Positions 1 through 11,329 of a DNA stretch of 48,330 nt are shown here, piece after piece. The stretch is from Phoronis australis. Lineage: Eukaryota; Phoronida; Phoronidae. The notes under the pieces were generated by a model. The model searched no databases and had not been told where the DNA came from. It saw only the letters and a list, made by a program, of their open reading frames with translations. Each line of letters opens with the position of its first letter. Within the stretch, counting starts at the first letter, position 1. The position numbers and the translations under genes are program-made. The stretch lies in NCBI GenBank assembly GCA_002633005.1, contig NMRA01000895.1:1-48330 (forward strand). The letters run 5' to 3'.

Positions 1-594
1 TCGAATAAAAGTGTTTGCGTAAAGATCCGTTTCATGAAGTTTTTAACAAAAATGAAGCGGAAATAGTGCCTTTAATACTGGACGTTATTGCTTGACAGAG
101 GACTATTATCTGATTAGGATGAGCCCGGAATACTGAAACTCGGCAGAAACCAATGAAGGCGGTAGTTGGCGTGGCTTAATTCATTATTTTCTATGTTGAA
201 ATGAACGTACATGTATATGTTCACTGTAGGGAAATTCGTATTGTAATCAATCCATATGCGTTTGCTTTCATTCGAATTACTAAATTTCGTTCTGTTAACT
301 ATGATCCCTAAAACCAAAATTTGTTTGTCATGGTCTAAAAATGGTCAGACTGATGTCGTCTTCACATTGAAATAATGGAATGCCTTTTGTATGCTTTCTG
401 AATAGCTTATTCAGATGTAGGAGACAAAATTGTGATTTTCGTTATTTCCATTTATATGATTCCTTTTGACACTTTTGTACAATTTCAATCTTGTTGCGAC
501 GGTGGATCTTGGTGAAGCCGATTTAATATCAAATCGGCTCAAAATTTCCCAATGTGGTTTGACACAACATTTTCGAGTCTCTTTAAATGTTTAG
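1..594. other. Upstream flank or intron of the GH31 gene
   Basis: I see no exon here. The first recognisable coding exon opens at 595 behind a phase 1 acceptor, so at least one earlier exon, including the N-terminal part of the enzyme, lies outside the window or is unrecognised. The only structure noted is a 9-bp perfect hairpin at 516-539. Confidence 0.5.
516..539. repeat. Short perfect inverted repeat
   Basis: The arms agccgattt and aaatcggct flank a 6-base loop, just upstream of the acceptor at 594. It could fold in the pre-mRNA, but no function is implied. Confidence 0.6.
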
Positions 595-935
595 GTGTCG
601 GTCGAAATAAGAGTACCCTGACCACTTTCAATGCGGATAACGATGGGGGCACCGGAGGCGATTACCATACCACATACTTCCCACAGCCGACCTTCTTCAG
701 TTCACGCAAATATTACTGTCACGTGGATCTCGAAAACTATTCCATATTGGATTTCCGAGCAGACGACATACACGAGATAGCGATGTGGGGTCAGCCGGAA
801 AGTATTAGCTTCAAAACAGGAAGTTCGTTGAAGAACGTGACCCAGGAGTTCAGCGCCTTTATTGGCAAGCAGCCAGATTTACCCGATTGGGCAATAGAGG
901 GCACAATGCTTGGTGTTCAAGGTGGCACAGCAAAG
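595..935 (+). CDS. GH31 gene, first visible exon
   Basis: The acceptor is tgtttag at 594 (phase 1) and the donor is aaag|gtacta (phase 0). The exon encodes the end of the beta-sandwich domain and the entry to the barrel, including FNADNDGGTGGDYHTTYFPQ and DWAIEGTMLGVQGGTAK. The Gln of GVQGGT lies 26 residues before the Gln of WIQDW, matching Gln262/Gln288 of the sulfoquinovosidase motif. The reading frame is also open upstream of the acceptor, but that stretch does not look like protein of this family. Confidence 0.85.
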
Positions 936-3900
936 GTACTATTAATGTTCTTGAACATGCGCGGTCGCTGCCTAATCGTTGTATTGTGTTTTGCGATAGT
1001 AATATTGTAACTCCGCCGGCCGATAATTCGTTCATTAACCAGGAATTTGATATGACCGCTTCTCTCAAGACGGAAACTATCAAAGTTCAAACCTGAAATG
1101 TGTGACTTTTGCAGCATATAGGCGTGTTTCAACAGTAAATTGTTTACGAAGTGGTAGTTCAACCAATTTTTTCACTTTTATAAATATAACCGGTTGCATC
1201 TTTAACTGCCTTTTGATTCTTTCAATGCAATGGAGGTGCTTGTTGACAAGTCTGCGCAATTAGCCAGAAGTTTACTCACCTTGCATTTTATCTCAGTGAA
1301 AGCATATATCTTCTGAAAGTAGAAAACCAAAAGAATTTTTGATATTTTACCAGTCTGTCATTGATTTGTGTCATGTGACCATGCCTCAAGTTAAATCAAT
1401 TATGGAAAGAAGAACGGTGCATTGATAGCAAGCGAACGGTATGGATAACATCATCAACTTTTATTTGATATACATGTTCGAGATGAGATGTCAAAAACAG
1501 TGTTACGGTTTCTTAAAATATCTCATTGTTTTAGTTTTATGTGACTTCAGATTTTTCATGAAAATCCTAATGGCCCATCATGTAAAAGGGGAAAAGCTGA
1601 TAGCGTTTTGGAACACACTGCATACAGCATAGTATGCGGAAGCTACATACATGCATGAATCCGATAAGACATGTCTGAGATACGAGGCCTTTCCAAGTCA
1701 GTCAACATTGTTTTTTTCTTCTACGGCGCTGTAAATTAACCTTAAAACAAATTACGTCATAGTTTACGTTATCTCAACAATGAGCGTTAACGCCCTTCTA
1801 AATTTTACATTATATTAAGTGAGCTGTAGCAACTTATTTCATAGATGGAAAGAACTTGGCTTAATTTTAGATGTTAGAATACCTTGAACAAGCAGAGCGG
1901 CACAATATAATGGTGAAAGGACTGTGGATTCAAGACTGGGTCGGAAGAATTACGACATCTTTCGGACGCCGTCTCTTTTGGAATTGGAAGTGGAACCCAA
2001 AGCAGTATCCAGGTATACCCGGATGTCAGATTTGAATCAGCAAGTGTGGGTCTAAGTGTCTAATTAAGTTTAAGTCATCACAGTGGTAGATGTGGTATTT
2101 TATGGTATAGACTTTGATATTTTGACACCTGCTTTGGTATCAAATCTTGATAGCGTTCCGTAGAACAAATTTCTTGCAATAAAGTCAAGGACTACGCAAC
2201 ACCTCGCAAAATCACCTTAGTGAAACGCCTTTGCTTCCCCAGTGTAGCCTGGGACTATCTTATCAAAATTTCCGCCACCAGTGTGATTGATCGTTGAGGT
2301 CGGAATGTTGAGTTATGGGCATGCGCGCACCCAGCGTTCAAGATGGGGTTTCAAATTCCTAACGTTGTGGACCCTTTGGTAACAAAATAGTCGGCAAACT
2401 AAAAAAAAAAAAAAAAACGGNAAAAAAAAAACGGGCGCACCATTATGAATTGCGCATTTGTGCTTGTTTGGTGGACTTTTGTCTCATTTTCTCGGACTTT
2501 TTGTTTCTCCCAAGCGGACCTTTTTGCCCACTACGCCAAATGGGGGGCTCGAGCCCCCCCCCTCCCTGGGTGCACGCATGGTGTGTATCTAAAACCGTTC
2601 TGAGGTGGTGGTGTGTTATATCTATTGTTAAGATCTCTTGTCTATTTACACTGCCACGACGTTTCGGTCGGTCTGTTCTCCGGTCATCCTCAGGTGTTCC
2701 CGCGTTCTTAGAAGAACGAGCACGGCATTGACTTCCTAAACACGCGCCAGTCCATGGTTTCGTTCGCTATGATTTGTAAATTCAATTGAGTAGAATGAAA
2801 CAAACCAACGTGCTTTTCACATGTACATGTAAGTGGACAGGACAATAAGACCAGTGCAATACACTATTTTTCACGATGTTTCTACCCGAGATGTTCTGGA
2901 ACCAGCAACTGCTTACTGAAGATAGACTTAATTATATGTGAAATTTTATGTGAACTAATTTACATGTGGGTTACATCTGTTCTTATAGGTTTGGATGTCA
3001 TCATCAAACAATTGAAAGCCAGAGGTATACGCGTTTTGGGCTACATCAATCCCAACCTCAACCGAGAGGGGGAGCTGTTTAAGACGGCTGATCGACTGGG
3101 CTATTTTATAAAGAACTCTGAAGGGGAAACGTACATCACCGACTACGGAGAGTTTTACTGCGGGATTATCGACATGACAAATCCAGTGGCGTTTGAGTGG
3201 TACAAAGGTATCGAGCAATATGAGTAAAAAATAACTGCAGGCAGTCTAGTACAAGTGTACCAGACTCAAGTAGGCCCATTGCATTGAACACCTGAAACCA
3301 CTTAATGCTTTACTGATATGTATTAGCTGCACAGATGAGAAGCTGAGAGAACTGGTTCTTAAAAAACGAGACTTTCAAGATTCGACATTTGTTGTTCACC
3401 GCCCTGTTCTTTTCGCCATTACAAAGTCCGGCAGTCAGGAAATTGTAAACAACTCTGTTGGTCCTGTAGGAAGCGAAACGTTTGGCGTGGACCTATCCGT
3501 TGGTTGGAGCCATGTCTTCATAAACGTCAACAACATCAGGTCACAAGAGTCTGTACTTGCGCTTTATACTGTCGGAATCCCTCAAACGTTCATGAATATG
3601 TAACTTGATTATTTCCACATGCAACAACTCCGTGCATCGTTCATTCTTTCAACAGGTATAATCAAAACCAACATGATTGGTTTGGGGCTGGGCGGCTGGA
3701 TGGCGGACTTTGGCGAATATTTACCGGTAGACGGCGTGTTCTACAATGGAAAATCTGGCCAAGAAATGCACAACATGTGGCCCGCGTTGTGGGCTCGCTT
3801 AAACCGAGAGGCAGTTGAAGAAGCCGGCGCGGTTGGAGAGGTAGTCTTCTGGATGAGGGCAGGCTATTCGGGTAAAGGCAGATGAGCGTCAATTCCTTGT

Positions 3901-6412
3901 AGGATATTTCACTGAAAGCTTTATACATGTGGATTTACTAATGGCTTCCGGTTGCGCATGATATAATATTTTATTTCTGCTTAATTACTATCCGCTTCTT
4001 TTGTACGTTGTCAGGTTGCAAGTCGAGATAACGGTTTCCATAATAACTATGCGACTTACCAAAAGTATCAACTTGTTTTAGCTTTAAGCTGGAAAACACT
4101 TCTACCGATGTAGTGGTACATGTTTTATCTTCCCAGGTTTTTATAAAATGTATCCTACATTGGTTTACCCTGTGGAACACCATATTGGTTTTTGATATAC
4201 ACACGTTAGAATCTTTAGTTGTGATTGATTTTTTCGAACCACATAGCTTCCACTTGCTCATTTCGCTGTACATGTATTTCTGTTAGCCATAGCGACTTTA
4301 TTATAGCTCGACTGTTTACCCAGTGAAAATGGCTGTGGTTAAGTGTCGTCATTAACTTTGTCACGTTACCTTGCCACGGTCAGCGTTTCCCGTGACTCGT
4401 CATTCACACTTGAGGTAGTCTTCACGGTTATTCAGGACCTCATGGACAAGTCAGGCAAATATCTAAAAAACTATGAAATCTAATTTGGAACAGTTCTCAG
4501 TAGTTGTCTCAAAGCTAGCCAAAATCACATGCTCACATTCAAAATACACGGCAATATCTCGGGTAATCTCTTTAATATCTCGGGAATTTGGCAAATTTAC
4601 CAAAACAACAGCATCAATAACATGACTAAATTTCGTTTAATAGAAATCTCCATGAAACCTCAAAAACACTGCTCCAGTTTCCTGAACTATCACACGCTTT
4701 TCGTTTCATGCAATATATTTTCTGACAGTCCTATTTTTATATTTAACCGTTTCTGCAGAAATGGTTAATTCTAAATAACACGTTTTGGAGACGTTAGTGC
4801 ATAAAGCATATTGTTCGTATGAATCCAATAAGTCCCTTAGCCAAACTTGGACATTTTTTAGGATCTTACATAACGTTAATACGACCACCCTGCTCTGAAC
4901 AATGCAATTGCAGTAGATACCAGTTTCACAGGTAGAGATCCAATCCTTTCGTAGGGAATCGAGCTACCTGATGAAAATTTCACCCCGCATCTCGTACTAA
5001 GACTCAGAAGTATTACCCTCTTAGCCATTTTTAAATTCATTTTAGATAACTTAATAATTTTTTGATTAAAGTCTTTTTTCTAGGTTCATAACTAGATTGT
5101 GGGAAGTGAACCGGAACGAACAAAATGTATCTGGTTCTGGAAATTTCATCAAGACGCCTCGGTGTTGTTTTGAATGTATTGACCTTGCGCAATGACAACA
5201 GTTATTGATTTCATGATTGATTTCGTCTTCACATCAGGAACACAAAAGCATAGCCTTCTTGCCTGGGCCGGAGATCAAAACGTTGACTTCAGCTACGCAG
5301 ACGGCATTGCATCCACCATTCCAGCTGCGCTGTCGCTTGGAATTCTGGGAATGGGTTTGACTCATTTTGATATAGGCGGGTTCACCTCGCTGTATGGCGT
5401 CATCAGGACAAAAGAACTTTTGCTGAGAAGTGCCGAACACGCAGTCTTCACCCCCGTTATGAGAACTCACGAAGGTTTCAGTCATTTTATTTGATGTTCT
5501 GGAGTACTAATGTACCACATCGCGTCACTGTTGACTCTATTCAGTTTTATACGTTATGTGCATATTTATTGGTTTATAAATCAAAATAATTTTTCAGGAG
5601 CCACTACTGTTGAAAAAAATTGTTATACATGTACATACGACAATGTTCGCGATCAACAGTTTTCAACGTCTGTTTTATTATTTCCCTGTGAACAACCGTC
5701 AAAGTTCCAACGAATTTCGTTGAAAATTATTCATCGTGAACATTGCTGTGTCTTCAACTAACTTTGTCTGCTTTTATACATGTAAATGACGTAGGTACAT
5801 TTGATTTAATAAACAAATGGAGTATGTCGAAGATTTTTGAAACTCAATCTTGGTCTCCTTTAGAATTTACTATTAAATCACCACACTATGGTATAGTTAA
5901 TCATGAGAATGAACAGTGGAAGGTCTTATTGCAAAGCTCAGCATATTTTTGCACAAAACCCATTTTTGATGAAAGCTTTCGTTTCAGGTAATCGGCCGTC
6001 GGAAAATTTCCAGTACTACTCCACAAATTCTACGCTGGACGAATTTGGTCGACTTACCCGCCTGCATAATTTGTTGTTTAACTACACACGTGAAGCTGTC
6101 AGACAAAATTCTCAACTTGGCATACCAGTTCAGAGACCAATCTTTCTGCAATATCCGGAAACTGCGACTAATCTTGCAGTAAAGTACCAGTACATGTACG
6201 GCGACGACATACTGGTTGCTCCAATATTAGATGAAGGCGCCACCTCTTGGAACGTGTACCTACCAGAAGACGAATGGGTTTTTCTGTGGAACGAAACCGT
6301 GTCGAGCGGCCCTATAGACGTCACTGTTAACTCACCAATCGGTTTCCCGCCAGTGTTTTACAGAAAATCGACGAAATGGAGTTCCGTTTTTGAAGCAATG
6401 AGGTCACAATAA
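595..6412 (+). CDS. GH31 sulfoquinovosidase-like glycosidase, 3' six exons
   Basis: Gene-level entry; exons 595-935, 1871-2012, 2989-3207, 3656-3871, 5238-5474 and 5988-6412. Intron phases agree at every join (0, 1, 1, 1, 1). The ~526 residues correspond to the C-terminal three quarters of a YihQ-type enzyme (about 680 aa), which hydrolyses sulfoquinovose glycosides with retention. Landmarks fall at exactly the E. coli YihQ spacing as I recall that numbering. These are Gln262 (GVQGGT), Gln288 (WIQDW), Arg301 and Trp304 (GRRLFW), nucleophile Asp405 (GGWMADFGE) and acid/base Asp472 (WAGDQN). Position 508, Tyr in YihQ, is Phe here (DIGGFT). The 5' end is missing, so a signal peptide cannot be judged. 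A general GH31 alpha-glucosidase is less likely because the sulfonate-pocket residues are kept. Family call sure; substrate inferred. Confidence 0.9.
936..1870. other. GH31 intron 1
   Basis: Between exons ending at 935 and starting at 1871. No further exon, RNA gene or mobile element was recognised. Confidence 0.7.
1871..2012 (+). CDS. GH31 gene, exon with sulfonate-binding residues
   Basis: The acceptor is cttaattttag (phase 0) and the donor is cag|gtatac (phase 1). The 47 codons hold GLWIQDWVGR and TTSFGRRLFWNWKWNP. Counting from the Gln of WIQDW, Arg is +13 and Trp +16, the spacing of Gln288, Arg301 and Trp304 in YihQ, which contact the sugar sulfonate. This exon is the best evidence for sulfoquinovosidase rather than plain glucosidase ancestry. 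Confidence 0.85.
2013..2988. repeat. GH31 intron 2 with repeat debris
   Basis: It holds an A-rich run with an isolated N at 2421 flanked on both sides by A-run plus cgg. At about 2480-2600 there is a stretch resembling 33345-33460 (both with a cggaccttttt or gggaccttttt core and a cgccaaat tail). At 2655-2695 there is an acgtttcggtc...gtcatcctcagg signature often seen at the ends of animal retroelements. All are remnants. Confidence 0.5.
2989..3207 (+). CDS. GH31 gene, barrel exon
   Basis: Acceptor tcttatag (phase 1), donor acaaag|gtatcg (phase 1). It encodes barrel strands and helices including KARGIRVLGYINPNLN and EGETYITDYGEFYCGIIDMT, typical of the YihQ branch of GH31. It joins in frame to 2012 and to 3656. 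Confidence 0.88.
3335..3603 (+). CDS. Unassigned exon-like ORF inside a GH31 intron
   Basis: An 88-codon open stretch with no internal methionine until its end, led by the acceptor-like gctgcacag and closed by TAA at 3601-3603. Read in phase 1, which is the phase left by the exon ending at 3207, it contains STFVVHRPVLFAITKSG and GVDLSVGWSHVFINVNN, a strand-rich pattern. I do not recognise the family. It could be an alternative terminal exon that would truncate the glycosidase before both catalytic aspartates, an exon of a nested gene, or a fossil insertion. The stretch has no ATG start of its own. Confidence 0.3.
3656..3871 (+). CDS. GH31 gene, catalytic nucleophile exon
   Basis: Acceptor ttcaacag (phase 1), donor ttcgg|gtaaag (phase 1). 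It carries GLGGWMADFGEYLP, whose Asp is the GH31 nucleophile (Asp405 in YihQ numbering, 117 residues after the Gln of WIQDW). It continues through the helix HNMWPALWARLNREAVEEA to the FWMRAGYSG strand. Confidence 0.92.
3872..5237. other. GH31 intron 4
   Basis: Low-complexity AT-rich DNA. The repeated phrase aatatctcggg at about 4552-4585 is the only local pattern. No coding signal was recognised. Confidence 0.6.
5238..5474 (+). CDS. GH31 gene, acid/base exon
   Basis: Acceptor cacatcag (phase 1), donor gaag|gtttca (phase 1, a weak donor). It encodes LLAWAGDQNVDFSYADG, with the acid/base Asp 67 residues after the nucleophile as in YihQ (Asp472). HFDIGGFTS follows, with Phe where YihQ has Tyr508, and the exon closes with VFTPVMRTHEG. 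Confidence 0.92.
5988..6412 (+). CDS. GH31 gene, terminal exon
   Basis: The acceptor gctttcgtttcag (phase 1) restores THEG-NRPSENFQYY. The exon contains RPIFLQYPE and YMYGDDILVAPILDEGATSW, the usual end of the GH31 barrel and the first C-terminal sheet domain, and ends in TAA at 6410-6412. One sequon, NETVSS, is present. The stop overlaps a possible AATAAA. Confidence 0.92.
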
Positions 6413-6655
6413 ATGCAGTTATTGATTTTTGTTCATTAGAGGCTATTAACACTCAGAGATCCGGTTTTATGAAACTACTTTAGTCTTCGCCAAGACCGAA
6501 ATAACAATGCTGTCACTCCATCACCTGTCACATTAAGCTTGTTGAACAATGCTGATGATGTCATGACAACAATCAAACTTTGAGGCTTAACCTTTCCTGA
6601 AACGGAGCCCTGAAATTGGATCGCCCTTTGGTATCAAATGATAAAATGAAATAAA
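6408..6655 (+). promoter_or_regulatory. Candidate polyadenylation signals of the GH31 gene
   Basis: AATAAA occurs at 6408-6413, overlapping the stop codon, and again at 6650-6655. The second is the more plausible signal and gives a ~250-base 3' UTR. Confidence 0.45.
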
Positions 6656-6750
6656 GGATATTTGTGAGACCTTATGCAGGTTGATTTCTGTCATTTTGTG
6701 CTAAATGTTTATCCAGTTTTACGCATCTGATTGTGAAGTGTGTTGCATGC

Positions 6751-6896
6751 CACATGGGCGGCGCAGCAGTGAAAAATTGGGGAGGGGGGGGCTAAAGCCT
6801 CTTCAGCCACCCTGTGGTGCAACGGCTATAGACCATGTGCGGTGTGGCGCTAAAAAAGTGGGGCTATAGCCCCCCCCATGGTGTGCCGCCCATGTG
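6751..6896. repeat. Small G-rich inverted-repeat element (MITE-like)
   Basis: The outer arms cacatgggcggc and gccgcccatgtg are perfect. Inside are G/C runs and the palindrome ggggctatagcccc. A related unit lies at 40396-40549. The size and arms suggest a non-autonomous DNA element. No target duplication is evident. Confidence 0.55.
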
Positions 6897-6920
6897 CCTT
6901 TGCGTGTAACGTATCCTTTC

Positions 6921-7040
6921 CAGTGGCGGGTTTAGAGAGGGCCATGGCCCCCTATAATTCTCGCAGATGCCATTTCGCCGTTCGAATGTCTGACAGGCAA
7001 AATCTTGTCCCCCCAACTCAAAATCCTGGATCCGCCCCTC
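6921..7040. repeat. hAT-like MITE with CAGTGGCGG end
   Basis: The left end CAGTGGCGGG is mirrored at the right by GGATCCGCCCC. The flanks share tcctttc on both sides, a possible target duplication. It resembles the widespread CAGnGGCGGA family of short non-autonomous elements; another copy is at 47255-47574. Confidence 0.5.
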
Positions 7041-8157
7041 CTTTCCTTGTTCGGTCTTTGCCTACATGTACATGTATATATCGTTGATGCGACATACATG
7101 TAAGCGCACCTTACGAACTACTTTTGTGTTTTCATTTTGCTGTGCCCTGAATGCCTATAGTAGCCTGGTTGATTGTCCGAATTTTCCATTGCATTTTGTA
7201 CCCTACTGAACTCAGCCAGTACTCCGTCGTGCACTAAGCAGTCTTGGCCACTTGCTTCAACAGTTATTGTCTGAAAACTTCAGGGAAAATGGGAACGCGG
7301 CGTATCACGGATTTTTGACGCTTAGGCTGTGATATCATTGGTAGGCATGAAAAACAGTCACGGCAGTTTTATTTCAAGGGGCGCTCCGCTTCATGGAAAA
7401 TGACTCCGCTATTAAATTCATACTATTTAGGTTCACATGTAGTGTTTGGGGCGTGGATTTCAACGCTGTCTTCTCCACAGAAACGCGGGAAAAATATAAT
7501 TTCACATTCACAACCGAAGTAGCCCTATCCGTTTTGAAATTGAGGTTGTGGAATATTCTCTGTCCCTCATGTGTACATTTTTTGTGGTCGACTCGCCATG
7601 TCAATTACGGTAAATGCAAACACCGTTTCTTGTCTCTCATACAGGGGATCGGACTCGCAAAACACGATCCATTCACCTAAACTACACGGTCACACACTCG
7701 CATTAATGTAGAAACACGATACACGGACTGCCAAACATGGTTCGCTTCGTGAATGGTGTTTGCAGGTGCGTGACTCGTGTTTTTTCGTCCGACACCGTGT
7801 TCAACAGTCCGTAAAGTTAAACAGTGTAGTTTAGGTACCTTAGTATAGCTTTACACAGTGGGCATTAGTTTGTTAGAGATGGTTGCTCTACATGTACATC
7901 GTTTTGATTGCGTCTCGTTTGCAGTTACATTATGACAGTGTTTATAGCTAAGGGTGGAAGGGTGTTGTGCACTTGACAAGTGTGGTTTACAGTAGGGTAC
8001 TAGTCACATGAAAGCTACGCGCGCTTATTACGTGCTCATTCCTTCTTGTAGTGGTTGTCTTACTAAATAGGCGTGTTTTAAATGACTTGCATTTAGTTGT
8101 TATTTTAATAATTTGAAACTTGTTCTACTAACTCAACATGTGTATACAGTAGTTTTT
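7041..8157. other. Intergenic stretch
   Basis: I see no gene. Short open frames at 7374-7680 on both strands overlap each other and resemble nothing known to me. Confidence 0.5.
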
Positions 8158-8939
8158 GTCGGTGGGCCAGATTTTGTAGGGCCTCTAGAAAATGGTTTTT
8201 GTGAGTACTTTAGGGGGGCAATTTTATTTAGGTGTTTTTTAATTTATTTATTAGAGTGTTTTCAAAATCTAAAAAGTTCCCACATATAAAGTTGCACATT
8301 TTTGAGAAATTTGAGTTTGAAGTTACCTAATAATCACCAAAGAACTTAGTAAAGTTATATTTGTAAAAACAACAGTTTTGGTGACTTTTTTGTAAAACAA
8401 GTAATACGGTCCCATCAGTGCCAATGTATTGAACAATATTACACTCACATTACATGTTTTACTATTGTAAATTAATTGTAAACAGTGAAATTTAAAAAAC
8501 GTAAAGAGACACCTAGTGGCAAAAATGCAAACTAAGTCTGAATGTTACCAGGAAGTTATTCTGGCATTGTCAGGCAACAAAAATAACACAAAAGACTTGA
8601 GACTGGGCAAAATTTGTGCCTCAATGACTAAAACATTGACTAATGGTGTAAAATACAGCTTGTTTGCATAATACACCAGAAATACGTTATAGTACAAAAA
8701 CAATATAGTTGAATGATCTCTGTGAATGTGCACAAAGACTGTTTGAAAATAATAGATTATTCTGACAGTGTTTATCAAGCAGTATGAGACAAATACATGA
8801 CAATGATCAAAGGATGTACTTTCTATGAGTTAATCAACAAATAAAATTAACTTTTTAATACAAAAAAGGAAATAATGGGGTTGGAGGTCTATTTAGGGTT
8901 GACTTGTCAAAGAACTATCCAATGTTAAGCAGTCAGTGT

Positions 8940-9234
8940 TGCTGATGTTACTACAGTTGTCACAGCTGCACATTTCTGTACAGTTTTACCCAGCATTGCA
9001 GCACAAACTCAGTTTCCCAGCACACATGTTCTTTTTGCACTTGCAGCGTTCATCGTTTAGTAAGGTCAATGGAGATGCGGTCATTGCCATACATTTTAAC
9101 TGCAAAGCTCCACCGCCAAGGAGCCAACTATCGTCGATTAGAGAGGGTACAGCACTGCACAGTGGTGTTTGGCCCGCAGGCAATGAAGGGTCAAACACTA
9201 AGTTCTTGTTTGGAGGCGGGCAGGATTTGGGCAA
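8940..9234 (-). pseudogene. Cysteine-rich C-terminal fragment of a transposon protein
   Basis: Read on the minus strand, DERCKCKKNMCAGKLSLCC is followed, after one in-frame stop, by CTEMCSCDNCSN. The dense CxC spacing resembles the cysteine-rich tails found on some invertebrate transposon proteins. It is open for about 80 codons, then stopped, and has no visible catalytic domain. It lies in the transposon above. Confidence 0.4.
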
Positions 9235-10202
9235 ACGTTTGATTCAAAATATGTTATAATGGGCTGTGTTAATTAGAGTCAGCAAGTGAATTATTGAACA
9301 CTAGCCTCAATTTACTTTCGTATCTCTTAGTCGGGCACAAACTACAACAGTGAGTAGCTTCAACAATATTCCTTAAGATTGCTTGTCCAAATAACTTCAT
9401 GCACACCAGCTTTTTGAAGAAAAGCTTCAAAGTCTTGCTTTAGGTTTGAAAGGCAAATGACATATCCTTGTGTTAGAAGCTTTGATTCAATGAACTCCAA
9501 ACAAAACTGTAGAAAATCATCTCTGAAAACGGTGGATTCGTCACCCTCTTCACAATCGTTGTCTTTCTATTTTTTTATAGCATGATGATCTGTGGTACTT
9601 GGCTTCTAAGACACAAGGTCTTTATCTTTGAATTTCATTTGCATATTCAGGGCTCTGGACTGAGCTGTTACTTGCGATACAAGTCCAACTGAAAAAACCC
9701 GAACTGTTAACACTACTTTAACATTCAACTATGAGTGAGTTGGCATGCAACTTTTTCAGAGGGACTTGTCAGGAACTGATCCACTACCAGCCTAACAAAT
9801 TTACATGCCGTCTGATCTGTAGCCTAAAAATGTTATCTCGTCTAATAATTAGATTAGTTGATGCAACTGAAAATAAATCAGCTGATATACAAGTGCAGTG
9901 ATTGAAATCAGATGCTCAAACCATAGTCAATCGATTTACACTTAAGGTAATCGACGTTTGACGAAATGGACAGTGGCTTCCATCGTCCTCAAATTTCGAT
10001 GGCGACGATGGCCACTTAGGTACTTTAATTTAATTATCATTGCAGCTACCTAAGTAATTAATGTTTACAAAAAATTGAGAAGAGGTTCCCCCTATCCTAG
10101 GAATACGGCAGGAGATGACGGCCACTTGGGCATATTGTTTGCAACCATCTACTCCATTTAACCTTTTCAAAAATTTTTGACTTAGAGTGCTTTAAAATCA
10201 CA

Positions 10203-10383
10203 CCCACAGTATAACGCCATAGGATTATCCCTTAACGCAAGCAGTGTCGATGTGGCAACTGAATGGAGTGTTCGAAAAACAGGATTGCAGGAGTATTTGT
10301 TTAAACTGGGAACAAATGAAAACATTAACGACCTCCTCAGAGGCATCTCTCTACGCGATACTTCTAAACTTATAGGAACATAA
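10203..10383 (+). pseudogene. Coding-like fragment inside the transposon
   Basis: A plus-strand frame of about 60 codons without a start methionine holds ASSVDVATEWSVRKTGLQEY and NINDLLRGISLRDTSKL, and ends in TAA at 10381-10383. An acceptor-like cacccacag precedes it. The helical, charged composition looks protein-like, but I do not recognise it. Confidence 0.35.
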
Positions 10384-11329
10384 TTTGCCGAAAAGTATCC
10401 GGCATATGAAGTACCTATGGTATGATCATCGTCTCTACTGGGTCATCAGTATTGTCTAAGGCCTAGGCAGCCAAGGGGCTGAACAAGTTAAAAAACAACT
10501 GTTTTTTTTTGTTGATTAAATACTGAATCACACATGGAAAACACCACAAAATGTATTTTTAAAAAACACGTACCTGTTTTTGAAAGCTATATTTCTTTCT
10601 CTTTCTTGAAATGTGGCCCATAATGTATTTTTCCTGCTAACAAATGATGCACTCATATTTCAGAATGTTAATATCTTGTTCAGGTTAATTGGGTGTTTCA
10701 GATTTTGGAAGTATAATCGATTTTCTTGGGAAATCTTGGATAACATCTGTATCAGTTTCAGCAGCTTCAGCTTCACTGTTGGTGCCTTGAAACGTTACTA
10801 TGCCGTTCTATGTCCTTTCAATTTTGACACTTGGTCTTCTAGTCTACAGCACTCAGCACTATACTGTGTAGGCTACCAGGACATGCAGCTGTTTTCTGCA
10901 CAAACGTTTGTGACACCTCTTCTTCTTTTTGATCTACTTATCTACAGAGTTCCACAGTCAATCAGCTTTCGTCAGGAAACTTTCCTAAGCTTCTTTAGGC
11001 TCTGACATCACAATTTTGTGCTGTTTGATAAACCTTGAATGGTACAGGCATCACACTCCATGTGAGCAGCCATATTGAAGTAACTAAGCACAACAATACC
11101 ATCTGGCTCTCTGATTGGTCAATTCACTAGAAAAGCGCCATCAAGTGGCAGGAATGTGCATCATATTTTGTGCAACAAAAACACCTTTTTTAAAAAAATG
11201 TGCAAGTGTAGACGTGGAACTTTTTGGAATTTGATTGTATAGGTATATTATCTAGCCACATAGAGAAAACTAGGTTGCCCCCCCCAAAGTACTCACAAGG
11301 ATGAACGCTATGAGATCTGGCCCACCGAC

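Larger units (their letters stand above)
8158..11329. mobile_element. Decayed DNA transposon with ~140-bp terminal inverted repeats
   Basis: The left end starts gtcggtgggccagat at 8158 and the right end finishes atctggcccaccgac at 11329. Inward, both share a gtgagtacttt...ggggg...gcaa block and an aaaaagttcc...tgcacattttt block, so the arms are about 8158-8303 and 11195-11329. Inside are a minus-strand cysteine-rich fragment (8940-9250) and a plus-strand coding-like fragment (10203-10383). No clear target duplication was found, so the outer limits are approximate. The superfamily is undetermined. Confidence 0.65.

Noticed and set aside
8936-9259. Plus-strand 107-codon ORF
   Set aside because: It mirrors the cysteine-rich minus-strand transposon fragment.
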